Assembly: GCA_032622095.1 (NCBI GenBank)
Contig: CP136066.1
Location: 206,854,978 to 206,918,977 of the forward strand
DNA: 64,000 bases
Reading direction: 5' to 3'
DNA from: Siphonodentalium dalli
Taxonomy: Eukaryota > Mollusca > Scaphopoda > Gadilida > Siphonodentaliidae
Translations under genes and position numbers: made by a program
The notes under the pieces: generated by a model
The model's database searches: none
Seen by the model: only the letters and a program-made list of their open reading frames with translations
Told to the model about the DNA's origin: nothing
Shown here: piece by piece, positions 47,701-59,700 of the stretch
How the letters are laid out: each line of letters opens with the position of its first letter
Position numbering within the stretch: the stretch's first letter is position 1

Positions 47701-50700
47701 TCTGATTGTAAACAATATGCTTTGGGTGTGCATGGCTGAGAATGTGTCGACATTTCAAGATGGCTACCAAAATGGTCGTCGAAAATTGTCAAAATTTGAG
47801 TGATATCAATATCAGTATGATTAAATAATTAGCCAGTACAATTTTCCAACGTATTGATTCCCATTTATCGGGACAACAATTTTTCAAACAAAGCAGTATC
47901 TTCGTTAGATTCAAACCTGATTCAAACTAAGAGGGCATTTTGCAATTATGGCGAGCGATGAGCTTAATTGTTTTCAAATATGTACGAAAAAACAGATGTC
48001 AATAGCTACGTGCAGACATGATTATCGATGAACGATTGCCAGTAAACATATGGTCCCGGTGGTTCATTCAGCAAATTGTGTAGCGCAAAAAATGCATGAT
48101 ATGACATACCAGCTGGCATGATGCTACGCTGAAACCAGGTAACATATTCTGATATATAATCACGCATAAGAGCGAATATTTCCCATTACAATTCACACAA
48201 GAGTCACACAACACCCACGTGCGCTTATATACTTTGAATTCTAGCTGGTTTATTTGCATCATACGCGGCACTTCACCCATAAGTGTAGTGTAAACGTAGC
48301 TGTGGATATAAAATCGATCTGACTATATACCTATCGTGTTCCCGGCCATTCAAGTGTACCCTCACAACAAGAGAACACTGTTTATTCGAGCGGGGATTAT
48401 GTCCGTCTTTCCTGACGATGTATGGTAATTACAACTCACATGGTCCCAATGAGGGAGTATTCACTCTTATTTGATGATTGATCTATATAAATCGCCTATA
48501 AATACGAATATTCCCCTCCGCTCACCGCAACTTATATGCTATCTGCATTCGTGCACGAAGCATATGTTTGATACTGACTCAGAATAGATTATTCTTCAAC
48601 AAAATTGATATGCAATGTTTGTATTTGCATGTTATAAGTGGGGAAAAAATTTGTAATAATGGAAAAGCCCATGGAGGTACTGATTGAAGATCCAACCTCC
48701 CAACTATTCGAGAGCGTTCAGCTCTGTTTGAATAGTTGGGTCCACCAACTAAACTAGGTTAAGCGTTCTCCAATCACTTTCGAACATATCAAAACTGTCA
48801 CTTGTTTTGTAACAAAGTGTTGTGTTTTGTCTATAGTGATGCTCCGATAATGAAAAAGCCCATCGGACCGATTTCCGATAACTAGAGGCACAATCGGCCG
48901 ATTTCCGATTCCGATGTTTATATATATTTGTGTTTGTTCCCATAATGGACCTATATACACTCATTGGCCTCCCTATCCCGGCATAATTTTAATGCCAAAT
49001 ACATCAACTCAAAGAAATATATACACACTGTCGCGAAAGTATTTCCGCTGATGTCAGCTGTGCGCTGCCTTTGATGTATACCGGTAGTTGTTTTGACAAA
49101 GAGATCAAAGGTGCCGACTCAGATTTACGTTATGACCGTGTGTGGAAAACTTGCACGTCTTGATTGAATACTTGTAAGTTGCGACAATGTTTGCCTCCAA
49201 GTTCAACATGGAGCTAACCATATTTTATTGCATGCGATGCAACTTGTAATGAGAGCATCACTATAACAATGGCAACTCGTGGAGCGAAAATAAAACAATT
49301 TGGGACTACTTCACCACATTGTCCCCTACAGATGAAAAAGTTAATTATGCCCCTCACATTGGTCATTATTGAAGACAGTTCTGATCGTGGATTATTATGG
49401 TACTATTAGATAATAGTCTGTTTGTTTTTCAAGAGTTATCTATCCTGGAAACGCTCTAACATACGAGATAAACTGTCGGCGCCTTTCCGAGTGCATTTTG
49501 TTTAACTGTAAATATGATTTTTCCTTGAAGTCCTATTTCATCGTTAATTTGTGTATTGTATAACTTAAGTTGAGCAAATATAGAGGAATATACATATCTT
49601 CTATAGCTGTGTATCAGTGAACGGATCAATAGGTACTATTAAATAAAACACACGCGAAAAGGCACATACTGTTATCCCATAGGTTAGCACGTTTCCACGA
49701 TAGATTACTCTTGAAAAACATACGAAGACAACACTTTGGGCCAGTGCCACTTCACATTAAAAGATGCTAATTTTATTTTAAATGAAACGGTAGTGTTCTG
49801 TAAGGTCACCTCAGGTCATCACTCTGCACCAAGCTAGTGTACCATTACTCGTATGATCGACTTGATATTCGTACATAATTTAAATGCAACATTGACTTAT
49901 TACTTCCGATATAGGCAGCTCTGAATGCTTTTCTCACGAAAAGCCGGACTCTTCAAACTCAATAAAAAATAATTATTATAAAAAATAATAATACCCATTG
50001 TACGGTATCTGAACTTTACAATCGTACATGATTCCACAACAAATCATAACTGCTTCACCAAGAAACAGCAGCACTTTCTCAAAATAAGGACACCAGATTC
50101 ATGCGGTTATACTTTTAATTAAGAGATAATTTTTTATTGGCATTTTCCCAATTTTGTCATGTTGCATAAAACTTACTGACTGGAGGGTATGTAAATCTAT
50201 AGCTGAATTCAGCTATTGTAGCTGAATTTTCACATTTTCCAGACCTCATCAATGACTCAAATTCAGATATTGTGAAAATAAAAATACTGATTCAAAAATA
50301 ATAAATTGTCTCAATTTCAAATTCAATGGCTTGATCTGAACCAATCAGTGAATGAGATTGAGTTGAGAATGGTAATCTCAATACCACATGAGATGGAATC
50401 CACTCTGGTCACTATGTTCAACCTGTGAGAAAGACTCCCTGTGGTGTAGACAGTCTAGATTATAGTAGATAGTGTTCACTGCTGTCTACAGCCGTGTAAC
50501 AAGTCAGTGCTACTAAGTAAGGCTGAATTGGTCAGTGTCACATGGTAACCAGGTATTGTGCAAAAAGTCACCCAGCATCTGAAAGTCGATTCAAGCTAGA
50601 ATAATCGGTCCAACTAAACAACAAACACAAACAAAGGCAGGTCCAAAAAGTGGAATATATGGGTGGAATATATGGGTGGAATTGGGTTGTTGGTGCATAG

Positions 50701-53700
50701 AGGTCCATTCTATGTGTTTAATATTATATTTGAACACCAACCTACTAAACAACGAACACAAACAAACATAAGATTGGCTGTAGTCCAAAGCCTCTCTTTG
50801 TTACTTACACATCATTGAGTAGTTTTTATTGTAAGGTAATTGTCATTCACAGATGAAATGGTCACTTTCACCCCATTTCGTTCAGTTGGGTATCCAGCTT
50901 TTTAAAATTTTCAGTTGGGTACCCAGCTTTTTATAAAATTTACCTTTGGGTACCCAGCTTTACGAAATCTCAGAACATGATTTAATTACTGATTTCTGTC
51001 AGTTGTTTTCGATGTGAATCTGTTAAATTTGTTAGCACTTGTTTATATGACATATATTCGGTCACGATAGCAGAGAAGAATTGTAGGCATAGGACATGTG
51101 TCCTCCTGTTCTGTATCCTCAAAACAGAATCAAGGCCGACATGCTCTAAACTTGAATGTATAACGATAAGAACAAAACGAATGTCCTTGAATTAGCCGTA
51201 ATGCCATCAAAATCTGCCCGCAAAATTCCACTCATAATTAATTCGCAATTTGAATGCCTCTAAGTATTTCATAAAGATGGGTAACCAAATGTAAATTTTA
51301 TGAAAGCTGGGTAGCCAACTAAAAATTAAAAAGAGCTGTGTACCAACTGAACGAAAGGGGATGACAGTGACCATTTCAGTATCAGCCTGGAGAGTAACAA
51401 CATGGGAAACAACAAAACCACCATTAAATAATATGCACAAATATCTCTACTTAAATCATCTATTCTTAATTGCTCCATTTCAATTTAGGAGCCTGCATTC
51501 TTACTACAATTTGCTTCAAAATCTAAATATTTTAAGAAAGTGTAAATCAAATGAAGTGGCTATTCTGATTGGACCTCTTTACCTGCACTCGGAAGGTACA
51601 TTCCAAATGGCAATTGTACATGTACCACTGATTTTTTCCCTATCTAAATAGCAAGCTGGTAGTGTTATCAAAATAACTTAGTCTTTGGCATAGAACAAGC
51701 CTTCTCAGTCCACAACAGCTTGGGATATCGGTTGGGTTGATGCCATCAAGACAACAAGGGGAGATTTAAATAAAGAAGTTTAATTTTCATCGGAAACTCC
51801 AAACGAACCTGCTGTAGAGCGAATTCATTATTGATGGATATGGTTTCCTGAGGATTAATTATTCCAAACATATACACCAATATTGTTTAGATATTCTGAT
51901 AGGGCTATGTTAACCCTCTAGTCTCTGCAAATTTGACTCAACAATTTCCAATAGAACTATATTTATTTGGCTTTATCTGACACCACACAAATTTGGGAGT
52001 TCCCAAAGTTTTCTGAATATTTTTACTACTAATATCAAAAATGAAAGTTCCTTAACAATTGTATGCAGGGGACTTGACAATGCTGGAAAAACAACAATAC
52101 TTAAGAAATTCAATGGAGAAGATATTGACACAATCTCACCTACCTTGGGATTCAATATCAAAACATTGGAACATAGAGGGTAAGTGTATAACATCATTAA
52201 TCATTTCAGCTACTTTATTATTCGTAAGTACTGGCACTCGACGGTACCCAAATAAACTTCATAATAATCAAACAGATGTATAAAATTTTAAACAACAAAA
52301 AGTTTGAAGCCTGAAATTATTTCTTATATATGTGAGGCTCCCTATGGGAGATATTTTTTCATCTTTATAAGGTTCCTTGTCAAAACTTCAAAAAGTTCCC
52401 AGGTTTTGTACTGGTGGAATATGATCTCTACGGGCATTAGCCAGAGTAGAGATTCATGACATGATCTAGTATACATGTATTCTATCTATTAAATGACCAA
52501 TTTGTTCAATTAAAGATGTATCTCACTATCTCTTCCCTGAACTTTCTGTATAGATTTTGGGGGGGGGGGGGGGTGGGTATACAATAATCATTTTGCGTCA
52601 GATATAACAGACAACAGGAGCTTCTGTTGTTAGGAAATCATGTTTTTCTCAAATTATTTTCTACAATCACATCACATCACATCAAACTCGTGCAATAACA
52701 TTAAACAGTTTCCAGACTTATGTTAATCTATCTGTATATAAACGGTGCAAACATGGCAAGCTTCCTATGTAGTATGTATATTACTTTTATTTCCAGATTC
52801 AAATTAAATGTGTGGGATGTTGGTGGACAGAAATCACTGCGATCATATTGGAGGAACTACTTTGAGAGTACAGATGGTTTAATATGGGTTGTTGATAGCG
52901 CAGATCGAATGAGACTTAATGACTGTAAGCAGGAACTCAAAGCTCTCCTAGTAGAAGAGGTAAATAGCATCTGCTAACGAGTGTGTTGTCTCTCTGTTTT
53001 GGTACTGTGATTCGTATTGTACTGCCCACTATAAAGTATGCTGGAGTCACTCTTGTGGATATGATTTTGTCTGGTCTTTATCTAGTTATTTAAAGGTACC
53101 ACATCTCCAAAAATTAACAGACTTCAAAAATCGATATCTGATCACTCTGAGCTTTGATAGGTGGGTTCCTCGACTCGAATCAAATATTTTTTACCCCCGA
53201 AGCCAAAGAAATGGTAATTATGGGGTGCTTAATCGGATTGAGTACCTTTAAGAGGACTAAACCAATTTTTTTACCTACATTGATTCATGCAGAATGATTC
53301 ATATTCATTGGTGGGAAAAGTTCAGATAATAAGTTCAACAAACGACCTATGGTTGTTTTGTTGAATTTTTTATCTGAAAATTTCTAAAGGGAACTACTTG
53401 TCAATGAGTACTTAGTATAGAAAGGGTTTACCCTTTACCCAACAGAACGGCCCTGTGCCAATGCAGGTCGCCTCGCATATATAAGAGAATGCATTGGCTT
53501 AACACATTAAAAATTATAAAATTGTTAAAGAATGTAAGAAAAAATGGTAAAAAGTGTTAAAAAAAGATTTTTTTTAGGCCAATGCATTCTCTTATATATG
53601 CGAGGCGACCTATGGTCGACTCGCATATATAAGAGAATGCATTGGCACAGGGCATAACTGTAATTATCACAATGTGGTCAAGGAGCCGGTTCCAATGATA

Positions 53701-56700
53701 TCCATATTTGTATGGTTCTATTGAGACAGTCCGAAGATATTTTAGGCTGTTGAAGCTTTATTTGGCCGGTTTGTTGGGTATTATATAAAAGGGTTAAAGG
53801 GGCCTGAGGCACTCGCATTCGGTAAATGTGCAAAAAATATATAAATCTGTAAAATCATCACCACCAAGAAGAACATGGAGAAATAGATAAAGTTTATTCT
53901 TATTATTCATTATTGATAGTTCTACAATAACAACATTTCACGTGTGGAAACCATTGTTATGTAGACAAAACTATGACAGTGATGTGTCAACAAACATCGC
54001 TAATAATGTAGTTAACCCTTTACCCAACAAACCAGCCAAAACCGGCCAAATAAAGCTTCAACAGCCTAAAATATCTTTGGTCTGTCTCAATAGAACCATA
54101 CAAATATGGATATCAATGGAACCGGCTCCTTGACCACATTGTGATAGTTACAGTTATGCCCTGTGCCAATGCATTCTCTTATATATGCGAGTCGACCATA
54201 GGTCGCCTCGCATATATAAGAGAATGCATTGGCCTAAAACACTTTTTACCATTTTTTCTTACATTCTTTAACAATTTTATAATTTTTAATGTGTTAAGCC
54301 AATGCATTCTCTTATATATGCGAGGCGACCTATGGTCGACACGCATATATAATAGAATGCATTGGCACAGGGCCCTTCTGTTGGGTAAAGGGTTAAGTTG
54401 AAATATTTTAGTCTAAATATGATTTTCAGAATATTTTTCAATGCTTTGACCGTTTTCAATGTTTACTGTCAAGCTTTGATTAACTTTGGTATACTAATGG
54501 ACTAATTGGACTTTTATCGGTAATCCCACTGTAACAATGGTTCTGACATGGGAATCTAATTATAATTAGTGGAGAGTTAATATCAATAATGAAAATAAGA
54601 ACAATGTCAACCTAGTTTTTCATGATAGTTGTATTTAATACAGAATTTTATGTTAATTCGCATGAATCCAATTTGAAGCCTTGAATCCCTTTAGAGTTAC
54701 ACAAACTGTTCAACCTTCTTATCATATTAACTATATTCTATATACCATTGGAAAGAGAAGCTCTAGAATATTGATATATGAATGTTATTTGGTTCTCATA
54801 TGGTGTGGATATTCAATCATGACTACTTGTAATTCCAGAGACTGGCAGGTGCAACGTTACTGGTGTTTAATCATGACTACTTGTAATTCTAGAGACTGGC
54901 AGGTGCAAAGTCACTGGTGTTTAATCATGACTACTTGTAATTCCAGAGACTGACAGGTGCAACATTACTGGTGTTTAATCATGACTACTTGTAATTCCAG
55001 AGACTGGCAGGTGCAACATTACTGGTGTTTAATCACGACTACTTGTAATTCCAGAGACTGGCAGGTGCAACACTACTGGTGTTTAATCACGACTACTTGT
55101 AATTACAGAGACTGGCAGGTGCAACATTACGGGTGTTTAATCATGACTACTTGTAATTCCAGAGACTGGCAGGTGCAACGTTACTGGTGTTTAATATGAC
55201 TACTTGTAATTCCAGAGACTGGCAGGTGCAACATTACTGGTGTTTAATCATGACTACTTGTAATTCCAGAGTCTGGCAGGTGCAACATTACTGGTGTTAA
55301 AATCATGTCTACTTGTAAATCCAGAGACTGGAAGGTGCAACATTACTGGTGTTTAATCATGACTACTTGTAATTCCAGAGACTGGCAGGTGCAACATTAC
55401 TGGTGTTTAATCATGACTACTTGTAATTCCAGAGACTGGCAGGTGCAACATTACTGGTGTTTAATCATGACTACTTGTAATTCCAGAGACTGGCAGGTGC
55501 AACATTACTGGTGTTTAATCATGACTACTTGTAATTCCAGAGTCTGGCAGGTGCAACATTACTGGTGTTTAATCATGTCTACTTGTAAATCCAGAGACTG
55601 GAAGGTGCAACATTACTGGTGTTTAATCATGACTACTTGTAATTCCAGAGACTGGCAGGTGCAACATTACTGGTGTTTAATCATGACTACTTGTAATTAC
55701 AGAGACTGGCAGGTGCAACATTACTGGTGTTTAATCATGACTACTTGTAATTCCAGAGACTGACAGGTGCAACATTACTGGTGTTTAATCGTGACTACTT
55801 GTAATTCCAGAGACTGGCAGGTGCAACATTACTGGTGTTTAATCATGACTACTTGTAATTCCAGAGACTGACAGGTGCAACATTACTGGTGTTTAATCAT
55901 GACTACTTGTAATTCCAGAGACTGACAGGTGCAACATTACTGGTGTTTAATCATGACTACTTGTAATTCCAGAGACTGGCAGGTGCAACATTACTGGTGT
56001 TTAATCATGACTACTTGTAATTCCAGAGACTGACAGGTGCAACATTACTGGTGTTTAATCATGACTACTTGTAATTCCAGAGACTGACAGGTGCAACATT
56101 ACTGGTGTTTAATCATGACTACTTGTAATTCCAGAGACTGGAAGGTGCAACATTACTGGTGTTTAATCATGTCTACTCGTAAATCCAGAGACTGGCAGGT
56201 GCAACATTACTGGTGTTTAATCATGACTACTTGTAATTCCAGAAACTGGCAGGTGCAACATTACTGGTGTTTAATCATGACTACTTGTAATTCCAGAGAC
56301 TGACAGGTGCAACATTACTGGTGTTTAATCATGACTACTTGTAATTCCAGAGACTGGCAGGTGCAACATTACTGGTGTTTAATCATGACTACTTGTAATT
56401 CCAGAGACTGACAGGTGCAACATTACTGGTGTTTAATCATGACTACTTGTAATTCCAGAGACTGGCAGGTGCAACATTACTGGTGTTTAATCATGACTAC
56501 TTGTAATTCCAGAGTCTGGCAGGTGCAACATTACTGGTGTTTAATCATGACTACTTGTAATTCCAGAGACTGACAGGTGCAACATTACTGGTGTTTAATC
56601 ATGACTACTTGTAATTCCAGAGACTGGCAGGTGCAACATTACTGGTGTTTAATCATGTCTACTTGTAATTCCAGAGACTGTCAGGTGCAACATTACTGGT

Positions 56701-59700
56701 GTTTAATCATGACTACTTGTAATTCCAGAGACTGACAGGTGCAACATTACTGGTGTTTAATCATGACTACTTGTAATTCCAGAGACTGGCAGGTGCAACA
56801 TTACTGGTGTTTAATCATGACTACTTGTAATTCCAGAGTCTGGCAGGTGCAACATTACTGGTGTTTAATCATGTCTACTTGTAATTCCAGAGACTGTCAG
56901 GTGCAACATTACTGGTGTTTAATCATGACTACTTGTAATTCCAGAGACTGGCAGGTGCAACATTACTGGTGTTTAATCATGACTACTTGTAATTCCAGAG
57001 ACTGGCAGGTGCAACATTACTGGTGTTTGCTAACAAACAAGATCTCAACGGAGCTTTAGCCGTCCAAGAAATAAAAGATGTAAGTGTGAATCATGCTAAA
57101 TTATTGTAGTCAAACCAGCAAGTGAAATCAGTTAGGACAATGCTGGTTTTATGTCGAAATCCATTGTATATACAGTTTTATAACAGACTTTACACCCAGA
57201 CCCAGTGGCAGTATTTTTCTTCTGTTTTAATTGAGTTTATCCGAAATATCTTACTAACCTAAAAATCAATACATGATGCTACATATTTAGGAAAGAATGA
57301 CATATTACGGTCATAATGATGTATTATAACATTATTAAACATTTATTATTAAACATTTATGTTAAATTACGCACGGAATCCGCCGTGTAATTTACTTTTA
57401 GAGAAAACGTAATTTATTCCAAAGTAAAATCTGGCAATGTTCGGCTTATATACCGACAATTGACTACACCCATAAACAACACATTTGAGACCATGTGCGC
57501 TGTTATTTTAATCCAACATCCCATCACTGTTATGATTATAATTTAATTGTAAGTAACTGGTCCTATATTATTAGTTAACATTTCTTAACCTGGAAGTCTC
57601 GTGATGTATATGTAATTTCCAATTTTTAAATTACCAGATATACATGAAACAATTGATTCAATCGACAATCACGTGGTCGTGTTTACATTTACCACACGGC
57701 TGTCAATTCGCGAAGTCGTGTGACAAAATGCTGTTATATAAAACGTCTTGGAAAATTTTACACTAGAGTTGACTGTGGTTAGCATTATTTTTTGGTAATT
57801 AATTGATTCTGATAACAAAAGTGTTCTTTGAATAAATGTTTAATGTCATTGTTGTTGTTATTGGAATCTGATGATATGGGGACCAACGAATCGGACTGTG
57901 CATTATGTTCAACCAAGTAGCAGAGCGATGAAGTTCTGTTCAACCTCGTCACTCCTTGTCATCCTTTTTTAGCTCAACTGGATGAAGTCAAGCTTGAGCT
58001 ATTGCCATGGGTTGGCATCCGTCTGTCAACAATTTCCTTAGGCTCACCCTACAGGCCACATCCCTCATCTGATCATCGCCAAACATCAATTGGATCTTCA
58101 GGGTGACCTCTAGATGGGAGCCATTGATTTTTTCCCAAATTCGTTAAAAAACATGGCGACCAGCAGTAGTGCTGGGCGGTATTTCGGTATACCGATTATA
58201 TAATCGGTAATATTTTCAATACCATAATTTTTGTCCATAATCGGTAAACCTTGATGACGGTATTATCGTGGTTACAGGTAATACCGGCCCATTACTGGGT
58301 ACATTGTGGTTTACCTTTATCGGAATACAAAGAAACTACTTGGGTTCTCTTCACCATAGTTATCTTTCAGTTGAAAGATACTGTTCATTCTTCACTTATG
58401 TCACTTCTTTCTTGATGACATTTGCCAAAAAGTGCATTCCTTTGCTATCAAATATTATATTGCAAGTTATGATTGCATCATTCTGAGCTATTTTTAAACC
58501 ACTGAATTATTTCCCGCGGTGTTTTCGAGTGGGAATTATTGATCACGTTCATAAACGTGGATTTATATGTATCATTTATAATAATTCAACCGGGAAGTGA
58601 ATAACAGTCTACAAGTTAAGTACCTTGAAAGTAATACACATTATTTCTCGGCATTTAATAAAAACATTATACATATTCACACCCGGCGGAACATTCCAAT
58701 ATCAACTTAACAGCACATGCTCTGGGCGACTCAGTCAGGGTTATTTCAAAGCTCTTGGATGTATCCGCTGAATGATGCTTCCATAACTCACAATTATTAC
58801 CTGTATTTGAGATCAGCACACCTTGCCATGAATCCATGCATGCAAACAAATGATACATTGCCACTGTTTGTTAATCCATAATTTTTAAAACGGAGATTTG
58901 GATGTGTGTGTTTCATCATTTATTGTAAGCTATTCGATTTCCTCCAAAAAACAGTTGACTTGTGTACCAAACGATCACTACTCAGCAGGGGTTTTAAGTG
59001 ATTAGTTGAAATAATCGGTAATACCGTATACCGCGGAATGGTTTTAAGATTACCGCAGTATTTTTATGCTTAAAAACCGCCCAGCAGCTATTTTGGATTT
59101 CAAATTTGAATCCATTTATTGGAGAAATGTTTTGAAAATGTACAGGCATGTTTAGGATCACCTCTAGATGGGAGCTATCAGTTTTAGCGATTTTCGATGA
59201 AAAACATGGCCACTGGCAGCCATCTTGAATTTTACTCTTTGCAGATCACATCCATCATCTGATCGCCACAAAACTTCATATGGATCTTCGGGGTGACCTC
59301 TAGATGGGAACCATCGTTTATTTCCGAAATCGTTAGAAACATGGCCGCCAGCATCCATCTTGGATTTTACTCTTTTCTAAATCCTTCAGCACAACCTACA
59401 GGCCACATCCCTAATCTGATTGTCATCAAACCTCTAGATGGGAGCCAATGATGTTTTCTGAAATTCATTAATAAACATGGCTGCCAGCAGCCATCTTGGA
59501 TTTTACTCTTTGCATCACTAAATCCTTTGGCACACCCTACATTCTACATCCCTCATCCAAACTTCATATGGTTCTTTGGGGTGACTTCCAGATGGGAGCT
59601 GTCCAATTTTTCAGAAATTTGTTTACAAAAACATGGCTGCCTGCAGCCATCTTGGATTTTACATATGAATCCATCGGCACACCCTGCAGCCCATATTTAT

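Larger units (their letters stand above)
44721..52068 (+). other. ARL2: ARL2 intron 1, U12-type (minor spliceosome)
   Basis: Donor GTATCTTTT matches the U12 consensus GTATCCTTT at 8 of 9 positions and is poor as a U2 donor. Near the 3' end TTCCTTAAC (52048-52056) is a perfect U12 branch-point match, with the branch A 13 nt before the AG, exactly the narrow spacing U12 introns need. There is no polypyrimidine tract. The intron is 7.35 kb, swollen by the transposon at 44785-46911 and others. Confidence 0.85.

Noticed and set aside
54815-57028. CRISPR-like array
   Set aside because: The repeats are contiguous 54-bp units with no unique spacers, in a eukaryotic intron/exon junction.
54681-57059. 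Long ORFs reading an 18-residue repeat ([17 protein letters not shown])
   Set aside because: They are the 54-bp splice-acceptor minisatellite read in a frame that is not the ARL2 frame, and units with GACAGG put a stop in that frame.
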